Assembly: GCF_014490575.1 (NCBI RefSeq)
Contig: NZ_CP061033.1
Span: forward strand, 992,001 to 1,056,000
Direction of reading: 5' to 3'
DNA length: 64,000 nt
Source of the DNA: Corynebacterium zhongnanshanii
GTDB taxonomy: Bacteria > Actinomycetota > Actinomycetes > Mycobacteriales > Mycobacteriaceae
The notes under the pieces were generated by a model. The model was given only the letters and a program-made list of their open reading frames with translations, had not been told where the DNA came from and did not search any database. Positions 30,649 to 40,837 of this stretch are shown piece after piece. The number at the start of each line of letters is the position of its first letter. Positions within the stretch are counted from its first letter, which is position 1. A program made the position numbers and the translations under genes.

Positions 30649-31908
30649 TTAGTGCTCCTTCTCTGGGGTCGATTGAGGATCGGTGAGGTGAATATGGTGC
30701 CCCATCCGATCGCGTTTTGTGCGCAGGTACACAATATTGTCCGAATTAGCAGGTAATTCCACGGGGATTCTTCCCTCGATGGTCACACCATACTTTTCCA
30801 AATCGGTCACCTTATCGGGATTATTCGTAATGAGCTGGATCGACTCCACACCTAAATCATCCAGAATCTGCGCCGCGGCGCTATATTCGCGGGCGTCGGC
30901 GGGTAATCCCTGCTCCAGATTCGCATCGACGGTATCGAAGCCCTGGTCCTGAAGCACATAGGCGCGCAATTTAGGGACCAGGCCAATCCCGCGGCCCTCC
31001 TGTCCGCGCATGTAAATCACCACGCCCGGACCGTTGGAGGCAATGTGGTGCAGCGCGAAATCCAGCTGCTCCCCGCAGTCGCACCGGCGGGAGCCCAAAA
31101 TGTCACCCGTGAGGCACTCGGAGTGCACACGCACGGGTACATTCTTCTTGCCCTCAACATCACCGGAGACGATCGCCAGGTGCTCAACCCCATTGACCGT
31201 GGAGGTGTAGCCCACGCCCGTGAAGGTGCCGTACGTGGTTGGGAGGCGGGCGGCGACGTTGCGCACTACCGTGGGTGTGTGGCCGCGCTTCCACTCGATG
31301 AGCTGCTCAATGCTGATGAGTGCCAGGTCGTGCTTATCCGCGAAACGGCGCAGCTCCGGCAGGCGAGCCATGTCCGTGGGGTTTTCCTCACTCACGATTT
31401 CGCAGAGAGCTCCGGCAGGCTTCAAACCGGCAGCGACCGCCAAGTCCACGCTGGCTTCGGTGTGTCCCGGCCGCACCAGCACACCCCCGTCGCGGGCCCG
31501 CAGAGGAACCACGTGTCCAGGCCGGTTAAACGTGGCGGCCGAGGATGCGGGATCGGCCAAAGCCCTCAAGGTGTGTGCACGGTCCGTCGCGCTAATGCCG
31601 GTGGTGATCCCCTCGGCAGCATCGACCGTCACCGTGTAAGCGGTGCCTCGGACGTCCTCGTTGCGCGCCACCATCGGAGGAAGGCCCAAACGGTCGCACT
31701 CATTATGCGGCATTCCCACGCAGATATAACCCGAACTATGGCGAACCATAAAAGCCACAAGTTCAGGAGTTGCCAACTCCGCAGCGAAGATCAAATCGCC
31801 TTCGTTTTCCCGATCCTCGTCATCCACCACAACCACAGCTTTGCCCGCTGCAATATCGGCGATGGCCCGTTCCACGGTGTCCAGCTGGATCTGTTCTTTC
31901 TCTGACAT
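30649..31908 (-). CDS. ribBA: RibBA: DHBP synthase and GTP cyclohydrolase II
   Basis: Bifunctional enzyme giving both riboflavin precursors. The N-terminal domain (residues about 1-205) makes dihydroxybutanone phosphate from ribulose 5-phosphate, with [13 protein letters not shown] and [11 protein letters not shown] intact. The C-terminal domain (about 210-400) opens GTP: zinc cysteines in [18 protein letters not shown], catalytic region [28 protein letters not shown]. 419 residues, both active sites complete. Seven bases after ribE, two before ribH. Confidence 0.96.
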   Translation of the reverse strand: MSEKEQIQLDTVERAIADIAAGKAVVVVDDEDRENEGDLIFAAELATPELVAFMVRHSSGYICVGMPHNECDRLGLPPMVARNEDVRGTAYTVTVDAAEGITTGISATDRAHTLRALADPASSAATFNRPGHVVPLRARDGGVLVRPGHTEASVDLAVAAGLKPAGALCEIVSEENPTDMARLPELRRFADKHDLALISIEQLIEWKRGHTPTVVRNVAARLPTTYGTFTGVGYTSTVNGVEHLAIVSGDVEGKKNVPVRVHSECLTGDILGSRRCDCGEQLDFALHHIASNGPGVVIYMRGQEGRGIGLVPKLRAYVLQDQGFDTVDANLEQGLPADAREYSAAAQILDDLGVESIQLITNNPDKVTDLEKYGVTIEGRIPVELPANSDNIVYLRTKRDRMGHHIHLTDPQSTPEKEH

Positions 31909-31915
31909 GAAGTCC

Positions 31916-32545
31916 TTAGTTCCTTTGGGAGGAGTTGTTCTTAACGGTGCTGAATCGCTCCACGTACTTGGCGATCACATCGCATTCGATATTCACTTTA
32001 TCGCCCGCGCGTAGGTGGCCAAGCATCGTGTCCTCCAAAGTAGTGGGAATGAGGGACACCTGGAACTCCACGCCTCCATCGTCGAGGTCCGTCAGCTCGG
32101 CGACCGTCAACGAGGTTCCGTTGATGGCGATGGACCCCTTGTGGGCGATGTATGGAGCCAGTGCAGCGTTGTCGAGAGTGAAGCGGAAGATCTCCCAATC
32201 CTCGCCTGGCGTGCGCTCCATCAAGGTGGCCGTGCCGTCCACGTGGCCTTGGACCACGTGGCCGCCGAAGCGTCCCGCAGCGCTCATCGCCCGTTCCAGG
32301 TTCACGGGATCCCCCTGCGCGAGCGTACCCAGCGTGGAATAATCTAGCGTCACTTGCATGACGTCAGCGGCAAAGCCGTGCGCGTTGATATCGGTGACTG
32401 TTAAGCACACGCCGTTGACGGCGATCGAGTCTCCGCGGCGGGCGTCCTCGACCACTCGCGACGCACTAATGCGGATCTGTGCCGAGTTGTCCTTGAGAAT
32501 GATGCGTTCGATGTGTCCTACTTCTTCAACAATTCCTGTGAACAT
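31916..32545 (-). CDS. ribE: Riboflavin synthase alpha chain
   Basis: Dismutates two lumazines to riboflavin and the pyrimidine intermediate. 209 residues with the standard opening [13 protein letters not shown] and two similar lumazine-binding repeats (about 1-95 and 96-190), each with an [18 protein letters not shown] block. [15 protein letters not shown] lies between. Start ATG 32545, preceded by AGAGG; the open frame further upstream lies in the ribD-ribE spacer and is not conserved. Confidence 0.95.
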   Translation of the reverse strand: MFTGIVEEVGHIERIILKDNSAQIRISASRVVEDARRGDSIAVNGVCLTVTDINAHGFAADVMQVTLDYSTLGTLAQGDPVNLERAMSAAGRFGGHVVQGHVDGTATLMERTPGEDWEIFRFTLDNAALAPYIAHKGSIAINGTSLTVAELTDLDDGGVEFQVSLIPTTLEDTMLGHLRAGDKVNIECDVIAKYVERFSTVKNNSSQRN

Positions 32546-32601
32546 GAGGCCTCTTTTTCGTCGTACTGTTGGTGTGTCGTAATTCTTCTTATGGTGTGTG
32601 T

Positions 32602-33696
32602 TTATGCGCGCGAGGATTCCCAGGGCCGGGTCATGGTCCACCGATAATCGGAGTGCACTCCCTCCCCCAAGCGCTCCATCTGCCGGGGGATAAAACGGAC
32701 AATATCGTCCATGGAGCGGCCCAAGGAGTTGTGGGCGTGCCCAAAAATCCCTTGCCCACCGCCCAGGATCGCCGGCGCTAGATAGGCATGGATTTCATCC
32801 ACGCACCCGGCCTCCATAAAAGCGCTCAAGAGGGTGCCTCCGCCTTCAACCAGAACGGACACCACGCCACGGGAGTGAAGCTGCGCCAGGACGTCGTGCA
32901 CATCGTGGGAGGCGATCTGAAGAAAGTGATCATCCGAGCCGACGATGGCCGCGCTGGAGGGCACCGGCGTGCGTCCCACGACCACGCGCAGTGGCTGATG
33001 CTCCACGGGGTACGCAGAGCCGTCGGGTGTCCGGGCGTTTAAGCGCGGATTATCCGCACGGACCGTGCCTGTCCCCACCACAATCGCATCGCGGTGCGAC
33101 CGATCCTCGTGCACCTGGTGGCGCGCCACCTCGCCGGTGATCCACTGACTGCTTCCATCGCGGGCGGCAATGTGGCCATCCACGGTGCTTGCCCACTTGA
33201 GCGTCACGTGCGGCCTGCCCAGCAGCACGGACGTGAGCCATGCTTCGAGCGCCCACACGGGCTGGTCATGAGGAGTTTTCAGGGGGAAATCCAGGTAGGG
33301 CCCCTCGACGGTCACGCCGGCCTCGCGTAGAGTTGCCGCGCCCCCACTGGCGGGCTTGTGCGGATCGGCGAACAGAAAATCCACCCGAGACACACCGTGC
33401 TCACGCAGCATCTCACTGCACGGCCCTGTGCGCCCCGTATGATTGCACGGCTCCAGCGTGACGACCGCTCGGCAGCCTGTGAGCGATCGGCGGCTGCGCA
33501 GCGCATCTCTCACCGCCATGACCTCGGCATGCGCGCCACCGGCAGGCTGCGTTGCGCCGCGGCCGATGATGGTGCCCTCCGGGTCGAGGATAAGCGCCCC
33601 GACCGGAGGGTTCGGGCTGGTGTTGCCCATGACCTGCCTGGAGATTCTGTCCGCCTCGCGAAACAGCTCCATCGTGGGAAGGTTGTGCACTCCCAC
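32602..33696 (-). CDS. ribD: RibD pyrimidine deaminase/reductase
   Basis: Two-step enzyme of riboflavin synthesis. The N-terminal deaminase domain has zinc ligands in GGAHAEVMAVRDAL and EPCNHTGRTGPC; the C-terminal reductase domain (from about residue 150) has HVTLKWASTVDGHIA and LVEGGGTLLSAFMEAG. 364 residues from GTG 33696; GTG 33690 and ATG 33672 are possible starts, and none has a clear ribosome binding site. It follows rpe by two bases. I see no FMN riboswitch before the rib genes. Confidence 0.93.
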   Translation of the reverse strand: MGVHNLPTMELFREADRISRQVMGNTSPNPPVGALILDPEGTIIGRGATQPAGGAHAEVMAVRDALRSRRSLTGCRAVVTLEPCNHTGRTGPCSEMLREHGVSRVDFLFADPHKPASGGAATLREAGVTVEGPYLDFPLKTPHDQPVWALEAWLTSVLLGRPHVTLKWASTVDGHIAARDGSSQWITGEVARHQVHEDRSHRDAIVVGTGTVRADNPRLNARTPDGSAYPVEHQPLRVVVGRTPVPSSAAIVGSDDHFLQIASHDVHDVLAQLHSRGVVSVLVEGGGTLLSAFMEAGCVDEIHAYLAPAILGGGQGIFGHAHNSLGRSMDDIVRFIPRQMERLGEGVHSDYRWTMTRPWESSRA

Positions 33697-33698
33697 TG

Positions 33699-34385
33699 CT
33701 AGTTCGCTGTAGGGATCGACGCGGATTCTGCGGCCTGGCGGATCGCCTCCACCTGAGCCGCAGGGTTTTCGGCACCGAACACCGACGAGCCCGCCACATA
33801 GACGTCCACACCGGCGGCCGCAGACTGGGCGGCGGTGTCCACGCCGATTCCGCCGTCGATCTCAATAAGCGTGGACAGCCCCTCCTGGTCAATGCGGCTT
33901 CGCAGCTGCTGAACCTTCGAGAGCACCTCGGGCATGAAGGATTGGCCTCCGAAGCCCGGCTCCACGGACATCACCAAGATAATGTCGAAGGCATCCAGGT
34001 GATCCAAGAGAGGCTCCACGGGAGTATTCGGCTTGATCGACACGCCAGCCATCGTGCCGGCATCTCGGAGTGCAGCGGCCAGATCGCGCGCGGCGTCGAT
34101 ATCCTTCACAGCCTCCAGATGGAAGGTGACGGAGTGGAAATCCTGCGCGTAATCGGGCGCCCAGCGCTCCGGATCCTCGATCATCAAGTGGACGTCCAGA
34201 TGCTGCTCAGTGTGCCCCACCAGGGATTTCGCGACAGGTAACCCGAAGGACAGGTTCGGCACAAAGTGGCCATCCATCACGTCGATGTGAAGCCAGTCCG
34301 CCTCGGGGACGCGCTGAATCTCCTCGACAAGCTTGCCGAAGTCCGCGGCCAGAATGGATGGGGCGATTACCGTCTGTTGAGTCAT
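33699..34385 (-). CDS. rpe: Ribulose-phosphate 3-epimerase
   Basis: Interconverts ribulose 5-phosphate and xylulose 5-phosphate. 228 residues, TIM barrel. Metal and catalytic motifs HIDVMDGHFVPNLSFG (Asp36-region), MSVEPGFGGQSF and EIDGGIGVDTA are all present. It feeds transketolase and draws on the same ribulose 5-phosphate pool as RibBA, encoded just downstream. Confidence 0.96.
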   Translation of the reverse strand: MTQQTVIAPSILAADFGKLVEEIQRVPEADWLHIDVMDGHFVPNLSFGLPVAKSLVGHTEQHLDVHLMIEDPERWAPDYAQDFHSVTFHLEAVKDIDAARDLAAALRDAGTMAGVSIKPNTPVEPLLDHLDAFDIILVMSVEPGFGGQSFMPEVLSKVQQLRSRIDQEGLSTLIEIDGGIGVDTAAQSAAAGVDVYVAGSSVFGAENPAAQVEAIRQAAESASIPTAN

Positions 34386-34410
34386 ACCTCTACCCTACTG
34401 TTCGATGAGC

Positions 34411-35949
34411 CTACTGTTCGACCGGCTTTGTCAGCACAGCGATGAACATCGCATCGGTGCCATGCCGATGCGGCCACAGCTGGATGAACTGATCCTCGCC
34501 GCCCGCAGCGGTGGTCGTGGTGTCCTTGAGCTCCGGGAGGGCCTGGCGTGCATCCTCGATCCGGGCGCCCGTCTTGTGCGCCACGAAGCGCACCACATCA
34601 CTGGTTTCCGCCCGGTGCGGCGAGCAGGTGGAATACACCACCACCCCTCCGGGAGCGACGGCCTCATACGCGGCCGTGAGCAGCTCCCTTTGCAGGGCCA
34701 CCAGCTGCGGCACATCGCGGGGAGTCTTCCGCCAACGAGCCTCCGGACGGCGGCGCAGCGCACCCAAGCCGGAGCACGGCGCATCGACCAGGATGCGGTC
34801 AAAGCCCCCATCGGGATAGTCCAGGCTGTCGATGTCCTGGAGCGTGCGGCCATCGCCCACATGCACGGTCACCGGCATGTCCGCATCCAGAGCCTGGGAA
34901 ATGAGCGTGGCGCGGTGCGGCGTGATCTCCACGGCATCCACTGCGGCCTCCTCACCCACGGCCCAGGACCCAATGAACGCAGTCTTTCCACCAGGGCCAG
35001 CGCACAGGTCCAGCCAGCGGCCGGAGTCCTGCTTATCCAGTGCCGCACGCACCAGCGTGAGTGCAATCAGCTGCGAGCCCTCGTCCTGCACGCTGGCCAG
35101 CTTCTCCTTGATGGGATCCAGGTCGCGCGGGGCGCCGTCGTCCACATAGACCGCGTAGGGAGAAAACCGTCCCTCCGTACCGCCGGAGACTAACGCCAGC
35201 TCCTCGGCGCTCATCAAGCCCGGTCGGGCAGCCAGATGAACGATCGGGCGCGCGTCGTCAGCCGTCAGAGCCTCCTCCAGATCGGGCGCGATGCTGGTGG
35301 AGCTTCCGCCCAGCGACTCGTTGAATACCTCGCCGATCCACGCCGGGTGGGCATGACGCAGCGAGACATCCGCAATGTTGGAGCCACCGGCCACGCGCGC
35401 CACCCAGTCTTCCGCGGGCGTGCGGGTTACGGTACGCAACACACCATTGATGAAGCCGCTGGCACGCTGGGCGCCGAAGGCCTTCGCCAGATTCACCGAC
35501 GTATCCACCGCCGCATGGTCCTCCACGCGGGTTCTCAAGATCTGGTAGGTACCGAGCCTCAGAATGTCCAAGGCCATGGAGTCGATCTTCTCCACTTCGC
35601 GGCCGGCGGCCAGTGCAATCACGGCATCCAGCAGACCCGTCGCACGCAGGCTTCCGTAGATCAGCTCCGTGGCGAAGGCCGCGTCCCGGCCCTTCAGCCC
35701 CGCGCGGCGAATGGCCTGAGGGGCCACCAGGTTGGCGTATGCGTCCTCCTCCGTCACCTGGCGCAGCACGCTGAGTGCAACATCGCGGACGGCGTCCCCA
35801 CTACCGCGGAGCTTCGGCTTTTCCTGACGCTCCTGGGGACGACGCTGCTGGTATCCCTTCGCGCGGCCGCCGTCCTGTCCTCGCCGTGGCTGGGACTTCT
35901 GAGACTTCTGCGACCGCTGGGACTCGCTACGTGAGCGAAAACCTGCCAT
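34411..35949 (-). CDS. rsmB: RsmB 16S rRNA m5C967 methyltransferase
   Basis: 512 residues. The basic, disordered N-terminal tail (about residues 1-50, many Arg, Gln, Ser) is followed by a NusB-like RNA-binding domain (about 52-190) and the SAM methyltransferase domain (about 220-510). SAM motif DLCAGPGGKTAF; the two catalytic cysteines are in DAPCSGLGALRRRPEARW and YSTCSPHRAE. Start ATG 35949, three bases after fmt. Confidence 0.94.
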   Translation of the reverse strand: MAGFRSRSESQRSQKSQKSQPRRGQDGGRAKGYQQRRPQERQEKPKLRGSGDAVRDVALSVLRQVTEEDAYANLVAPQAIRRAGLKGRDAAFATELIYGSLRATGLLDAVIALAAGREVEKIDSMALDILRLGTYQILRTRVEDHAAVDTSVNLAKAFGAQRASGFINGVLRTVTRTPAEDWVARVAGGSNIADVSLRHAHPAWIGEVFNESLGGSSTSIAPDLEEALTADDARPIVHLAARPGLMSAEELALVSGGTEGRFSPYAVYVDDGAPRDLDPIKEKLASVQDEGSQLIALTLVRAALDKQDSGRWLDLCAGPGGKTAFIGSWAVGEEAAVDAVEITPHRATLISQALDADMPVTVHVGDGRTLQDIDSLDYPDGGFDRILVDAPCSGLGALRRRPEARWRKTPRDVPQLVALQRELLTAAYEAVAPGGVVVYSTCSPHRAETSDVVRFVAHKTGARIEDARQALPELKDTTTTAAGGEDQFIQLWPHRHGTDAMFIAVLTKPVEQ

Positions 35950-35952
35950 GAC

Positions 35953-36939
35953 TTACCGTTCCTCTCCATCGCGACGCTCGAAGCAGGCACCGCTGCTCAA
36001 CAGCTCCTGTTGGCCGCGCGCCCAATCCGCGGCGTTCATCATCTTCTTGCCCGGAGGCTGAATGCGAGTGATCTTCAGCAGGCCCTCCCCGGTGCCTACT
36101 AACAGCTCTGTTTTGGATGCGTGCAACTCACCCGGCCTTAACGAAACACCCTGATCCTCCGGTACAGGCAGCATCATGCCGATCTTGACACGCTGCCCCT
36201 TCAGCACGGTCCACGCCCCCGGCGCAGGGGTGTGGGCGCGCGCCACGCGCTGAATGACGTGCGCTGCACGCCCCCAATCGATCTGAGCATCCGCGCTGGA
36301 GATCTTCGATGCATGCGTGGCCTGCGCATCCTCCTGAGGCGTGAGCTCGGCCGTCCCGTCCTCCAACGCGCTGAGCGTCTGCGCCAGCAGCTCTCGGCCC
36401 GCATACGTCAGCCGCGTCAGCAGGTCATCGGCTGTGTCCTCCATGCCGATGGGCTCCGTCACCGCGTCAATCATGGGACCTGTGTCCATGCCCGCGGCAA
36501 TCCGGAAGGTCGACGCCCCCGTCGTCGCGTCCCCCTCCGCGATCGCTGCTTGCACCGGCGCCGCGCCGCGCCACCGAGGAAGAAGAGAATAGTGTAGGTT
36601 GATCCAGCCATGCTGGAACACATCCAACAGATCTCTGGGAATGAGGTTGCCGTAGGCAACGACTGCCGCGGCCGTGGCTCCCTGCTCCGCCAAGGCTTCG
36701 AGGGATGCGCGCGCATCCTGGCCGTCCGGGGTGTCCGCCTTCAGGGTGCTCCACTTATAGGTGGGAAGCTCATGAGCCGCGGCAACCTCGGCAACCTTCG
36801 AGGGGTAGAGAGAGCGTCCTCGCCCGCGCTGGGCGTCGGGTTGAGTCACCACGGCGAGCACCTCGATATCAGGACGGGTCAGCAGATGCTCAAGAACCAC
36901 GGCGGCGGGTTCAGGGGTTCCAGCAAAGATGATTTTCAC
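35953..36939 (-). CDS. fmt: Methionyl-tRNA formyltransferase
   Basis: Formylates initiator Met-tRNA. 328 residues. Start GTG 36939 gives KIIFAGTPEPAAVVLEHLL. The folate and catalytic signature is LHYSLLPRWRGAAPVQAAI with the Asn-His-Asp set in GNLIPRDLLD, LHYSLLP and ASTFRIAAGMDTGPMI. The C-terminal tRNA-binding domain begins around residue 210. Eight bases after def, whose product removes the formyl group. Confidence 0.95.
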   Translation of the reverse strand: MKIIFAGTPEPAAVVLEHLLTRPDIEVLAVVTQPDAQRGRGRSLYPSKVAEVAAAHELPTYKWSTLKADTPDGQDARASLEALAEQGATAAAVVAYGNLIPRDLLDVFQHGWINLHYSLLPRWRGAAPVQAAIAEGDATTGASTFRIAAGMDTGPMIDAVTEPIGMEDTADDLLTRLTYAGRELLAQTLSALEDGTAELTPQEDAQATHASKISSADAQIDWGRAAHVIQRVARAHTPAPGAWTVLKGQRVKIGMMLPVPEDQGVSLRPGELHASKTELLVGTGEGLLKITRIQPPGKKMMNAADWARGQQELLSSGACFERRDGEER

Positions 36940-36946
36940 AAGCGGC

Positions 36947-37450
36947 CTACTTAAACCACTCGGACGTGCGGATGGCCTTCATGGCCTCCTTGCGCTGCTC
37001 GCTGCTGAGATGCTGCAGGAACATGATCCCATCGAGGTGGTCCGTTTCATGCTGCACGCACCGCGCCAGCAGATCCGTGACCTCGCGATCCACCGGCTCG
37101 CCATCCACCGTCACGCCAGTGACCCGCACGCGCTGCGCACGGGTCACCTCCCCGCCCACGCCCGGCACGGACAGGCACCCCTCCGGGCCCGTCTGAGTCT
37201 CCTCCCCCAGTGCCTCCCATTCGGGGTTGATGATGTGCCCGCGATCGCCCTCGCAGTCGTACACGAACACACGACGGGTGATGCCCACCTGGTTGGCCGC
37301 CAGCCCCACGCCGCCGTAGGCATCCATCGTTTCCAACATGTCGTCGACCAGCGTGCGGAGCGTCTGGTCGCCCACCTGGTCAGCCGGAATCTCGTCGGCG
37401 ACGGTTCGCAGGACAGGGTCACCGAAATAGCGCATCTGAAGGACAGTCAT
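36947..37450 (-). CDS. def: Peptide deformylase
   Basis: Metal-dependent removal of the N-formyl group from new proteins. 167 residues. The three deformylase motifs are present: GVGLAANQVG, EGCLSVPG and QHETDHLDGIMF, giving Cys and two His metal ligands and the catalytic Glu. Start ATG 37450 (TVLQMRYFGDPVL); the earlier in-frame codons were rejected because they overlap the priA end region. Confidence 0.95.
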   Translation of the reverse strand: MTVLQMRYFGDPVLRTVADEIPADQVGDQTLRTLVDDMLETMDAYGGVGLAANQVGITRRVFVYDCEGDRGHIINPEWEALGEETQTGPEGCLSVPGVGGEVTRAQRVRVTGVTVDGEPVDREVTDLLARCVQHETDHLDGIMFLQHLSSEQRKEAMKAIRTSEWFK

Positions 37451-37460
37451 GCCCAACAGC

Positions 37461-39530
37461 CTAGCCGATGCGCACGGGATCAATCACAACGCGTAGCGGT
37501 CCGGAGCCCACCGACCGCGACTGGCTGGACCGCACCGATTGCGCGGTCTTCAAACTGGCGCCGAAGGAGTCCATCTCCGCGCGGGGAATGCGCGCGATCA
37601 TGCGACGCGCCTCGGACGCGCGGTGCGGCTCCAGGCCGGCGGGTAGGCGGATGCCCTCGGGCAGCTCCACCGGGCCCAGCAACTCCACGCTCTCGGGACG
37701 CTCCCAGGAATCCAGAAGCCCCTCGATGGACGAGGACGTGCCGTCAATCGCCGCCACGGACACCGCCGGCGGCAGGGCAGCCTCCGCGCGGGACTGCAGC
37801 TCGCGCCGCGCAGCTGCGGCCGGATTCCAGGTCAACAGATCGCGCACCGGAAGCAGATGAGCATCTGCCACGATCACCACGTGTCCGCCCTGCTCGGCGC
37901 TGTGCACCAGGGCGGCAGCCTCCAGCCATTGTCGCAGCGCGTGCTCCTGTGCCCTCAGGTCCGCGCGGTTCAACGTGATCCAGGGGTCCATGAGCAGTGC
38001 TGCGCCGTACAGGCCCCCGTCCACCATCGGCTCGGAGCCCGGGGTGGCGATGACCAGGCCCCGGGAATCCGGGACGGTGGGATGGATAGTGTTCCCGCCG
38101 GAGGTGATCACGGGAACCCCGGGGAAGGCGCGGCCTAGCTCCTCTGCGGTGCGATCCTGGCCGATCACCGTCATGCGCAGTGTGTGATTGCCGCAGGAGG
38201 TGCAGGTGAAGTGCCCTGCCGTGTGGCCGCACCACCGGCACCGCGGGCTCTGCACCTGCGGGTGGTTGTGCGCGTCGCCGGTGCTGCTGGGCAACTCCAG
38301 CGGACCGTTGCACTTCCGGCAGCGCGCGGAGGTTCGGCAGCGAGCGCACGCCAGCCCTGGTGCATAACCCCTGCGCGGCACCTGCACCAGCACTGGGTGG
38401 TCTTCAGCGAGTGCCTCACGGAGGGCTTGAAACGCGATCCCGGGCACACGCGAACCCGGCGAGTGCAGCTCTCGCTCTACCGCCAGATCATCCTCCGCGA
38501 GTCCACTCATCGTCGGCAGATACGCCTCGAGTGCCGGCCGCGGCATTTCCAGCGGATGGATGAAGCCCTCCTCCATCCACTGCTGCACCTCCGCCGAGCG
38601 ATGCACGTGCGGCAGCAGCAGCGCGCAACCTTGCTGCTCGGAGCGCACGCGTGCGATCTCGCGGGCATGCAGATAGGGCGCGCGTGGATCCACCAGAGAA
38701 TCATCGGACTCCCCCAGCACGATGATCAGCCGCAGGTCTTTCAGCGGCGCCAGCGCGGCCGCACGCGTGCCCACCACCACGCGCGCCTGCCCCTGAAGAA
38801 TCGAGAGATACCGCCGGTAGCGTGCCGAAGGGCCGTGCGCTGCCGTCATCTCCGTCACCTGCGCGGCGGACATGGACGTCTTCAGCGCCTCGGTCACCCG
38901 ATCCACGGTGCGGCCGTTCGGGGCGATAATAAGAACCGACGCCCGGCTCACCCACGCCACAGCGCTCGTTATGTGCCCCACCAACTCGGGGATGGAGCGG
39001 CCCGGGGGCACCATCATCGAGGCGCGCGCCGGCTTGCCCGCCAGCACAGCATCCAGGTAGGCGCGCCCATGCCTGAACGCGTCCACGGCCTCGTAAGCAT
39101 TGTGCCGTGCGTGCTCCGTGAGCTCATCCGTGTTGACCAGCGAGCCCACGAGGTCCGGCCAGGGCCGGCCATTGTGAAACAGCCCTGCTTTTTCGGCGGT
39201 GGCGTGGCGGGAGGGGATGAACGAGCGCAGTATATCCCCGCGGGTTCCGGCACTTCTGGTGGCCAGGGTATTGACCAGCTCCCACAGGTAGGTGGGCAAC
39301 ACCACCTGGGGAGAAATGACTCTCTCCAGGGGTGAGAGAGCCCCGGTGTGCGCGGACTGTCGGCGTCGTTCAATCACAAACGCATCGATCAAGCGGCCAG
39401 AAAAGCGCACGCGGACACGCACGCCCGGCTGGGCCTGCGCGTCCAGTTTCTCGGGCACCGAGTAGTCAAAGAGCCGGTCGAGGTGGGGCACGCCCACTAG
39501 CGGCAGAACTCGGGCTATCGGTGCATCCAT
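37461..39530 (-). CDS. priA: PriA-like primosomal protein without helicase motifs
   Basis: 689 residues. PriA restarts stalled replication forks. The N-terminal DNA-binding domain (VLPLVGVPHLDRLFDYSVP) and the zinc region with eight cysteines (CARC, CRKC, CRWC, CTSC, residues about 420-490) are kept. No Walker A appears where it should (ELVGHITSAVAWVSRASVLI) and the Walker B site reads IVLGESDDSLV, so ATP-driven unwinding is unlikely. This degeneration is known for actinobacterial PriA. Start ATG 39530. Confidence 0.9.
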   Translation of the reverse strand: MDAPIARVLPLVGVPHLDRLFDYSVPEKLDAQAQPGVRVRVRFSGRLIDAFVIERRRQSAHTGALSPLERVISPQVVLPTYLWELVNTLATRSAGTRGDILRSFIPSRHATAEKAGLFHNGRPWPDLVGSLVNTDELTEHARHNAYEAVDAFRHGRAYLDAVLAGKPARASMMVPPGRSIPELVGHITSAVAWVSRASVLIIAPNGRTVDRVTEALKTSMSAAQVTEMTAAHGPSARYRRYLSILQGQARVVVGTRAAALAPLKDLRLIIVLGESDDSLVDPRAPYLHAREIARVRSEQQGCALLLPHVHRSAEVQQWMEEGFIHPLEMPRPALEAYLPTMSGLAEDDLAVERELHSPGSRVPGIAFQALREALAEDHPVLVQVPRRGYAPGLACARCRTSARCRKCNGPLELPSSTGDAHNHPQVQSPRCRWCGHTAGHFTCTSCGNHTLRMTVIGQDRTAEELGRAFPGVPVITSGGNTIHPTVPDSRGLVIATPGSEPMVDGGLYGAALLMDPWITLNRADLRAQEHALRQWLEAAALVHSAEQGGHVVIVADAHLLPVRDLLTWNPAAAARRELQSRAEAALPPAVSVAAIDGTSSSIEGLLDSWERPESVELLGPVELPEGIRLPAGLEPHRASEARRMIARIPRAEMDSFGASLKTAQSVRSSQSRSVGSGPLRVVIDPVRIG

Positions 39531-39550
39531 GGGTAGGGGCTTCTCAGCGC

Positions 39551-40771
39551 CTACTTCTGGGTGGCCTTCACAGCCGCCTGGAGTTCCTCCACGCGGTCCG
39601 TGCGCTCCCATGGAAGGTCCACGTCCGTGCGGCCGAAGTGGCCGTAGGCTGCGGTCTGTGCGTACAGCGGACGCTTCAGGTCCAGGTCGCGCAGAATCGC
39701 GTGCGGACGCAGGTCAAAGACCTCGGTGACGGCGGTTTGGATGTCCTCCACGGGAACGGTTTCCGTGCCGAAGGTTTCGACGTACAGGCCCACGGGGCGT
39801 GCACGGCCAATGGCGTAGGCCACCTGCACCTCGGCGCGCTCCGCGAGGCCAGCGGCGACGATGTTCTTCGCAACCCAGCGCATAGCGTAGGCACCGGAGC
39901 GGTCCACCTTGCTGGGGTCCTTGCCGGAGAAGGCGCCGCCACCGTGTCGAGCCATGCCACCGTAGGTGTCCACGATGATCTTGCGGCCGGTCAGGCCCGC
40001 ATCGCCGGCAGGTCCGCCGAGGACAAAAGAGCCAGACGGGTTGACCAGCAGGGTGAAGTCGTCGGTGCGCAGGATGTCCTTCACACCAGAGTCCTCCAGC
40101 ACGAAGTCCACCACGTGTTCGCGCAGCGCCTCGGCGAGCTCATCAGCGTTCACATCCCGGTCGTGCTGCGTGGAGATGACGATCGTGTCAATGCGGGTGG
40201 GCTTGCCGTTCTCGTCGTACTCCAGGGTGACCTGGGTCTTGCCGTCGGGGCGAAGATCCAACACGATACCCTGCTTGCGTACGAAGGTGAGACGCTGGGC
40301 CAAACGGTGAGCCAGGGAGATCGGCAGCGGCATGAGCTCCGGGGTCTCGTTGGTGGCGTAGCCGAACATCAGGCCCTGGTCGCCGGCGCCCAGCATATCC
40401 TCATCGTCGACGGCGCCACCCTCGGCGTTGCGGGATTCCCAGGAGGAGTCCACACCCTCAGCGATCTCCATCGACTGCTCGCCTACGGAGACGGACACAC
40501 CACAGGTGGTGCCGTCGAATCCCACCTCGGAGCTGGTGAAGCCGATGCGGCGCAGCGTCTCGCGGACGAGCTGAGGGATTTCTACGTACGCGGTGGTGCG
40601 GATTTCGCCGACCACGTGAACGAGCCCTGTGGTGACCACAGTTTCCACGGCCACGCGGGATTCGGGGTCCTTGCTCAGCAACGCGTCCAAGATGGTATCG
40701 CTGATGGCGTCGCAAATCTTATCCGGGTGGCCCTCGGTGACCGATTCACTGGTAAAAAGTCGTGGAGACAA
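39551..40771 (-). CDS. metK: S-adenosylmethionine synthetase
   Basis: Makes SAM from methionine and ATP. 406 residues. Motifs: [18 protein letters not shown] at the N-terminus, [12 protein letters not shown] (ATP) and [19 protein letters not shown]. The start is TTG 40771 giving [13 protein letters not shown], preceded by AGGATAGGA; no ATG or GTG precedes the conserved SESVTEGH block. The gap of 66 bases to coaBC shows no clear terminator. Confidence 0.95.
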   Translation of the reverse strand: MSPRLFTSESVTEGHPDKICDAISDTILDALLSKDPESRVAVETVVTTGLVHVVGEIRTTAYVEIPQLVRETLRRIGFTSSEVGFDGTTCGVSVSVGEQSMEIAEGVDSSWESRNAEGGAVDDEDMLGAGDQGLMFGYATNETPELMPLPISLAHRLAQRLTFVRKQGIVLDLRPDGKTQVTLEYDENGKPTRIDTIVISTQHDRDVNADELAEALREHVVDFVLEDSGVKDILRTDDFTLLVNPSGSFVLGGPAGDAGLTGRKIIVDTYGGMARHGGGAFSGKDPSKVDRSGAYAMRWVAKNIVAAGLAERAEVQVAYAIGRARPVGLYVETFGTETVPVEDIQTAVTEVFDLRPHAILRDLDLKRPLYAQTAAYGHFGRTDVDLPWERTDRVEELQAAVKATQK

Positions 40772-40837
40772 GGGGTGTCCTATCCTGGTTAAACAATATT
40801 GAGGTTCATACTAGACCAAGCTGTCTATGTTTGTCAT

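Noticed and set aside
33697..34410. FMN riboswitch before the riboflavin genes
   Set aside because: rpe and ribD are separated by two bases and there is no room for the conserved RFN structure.
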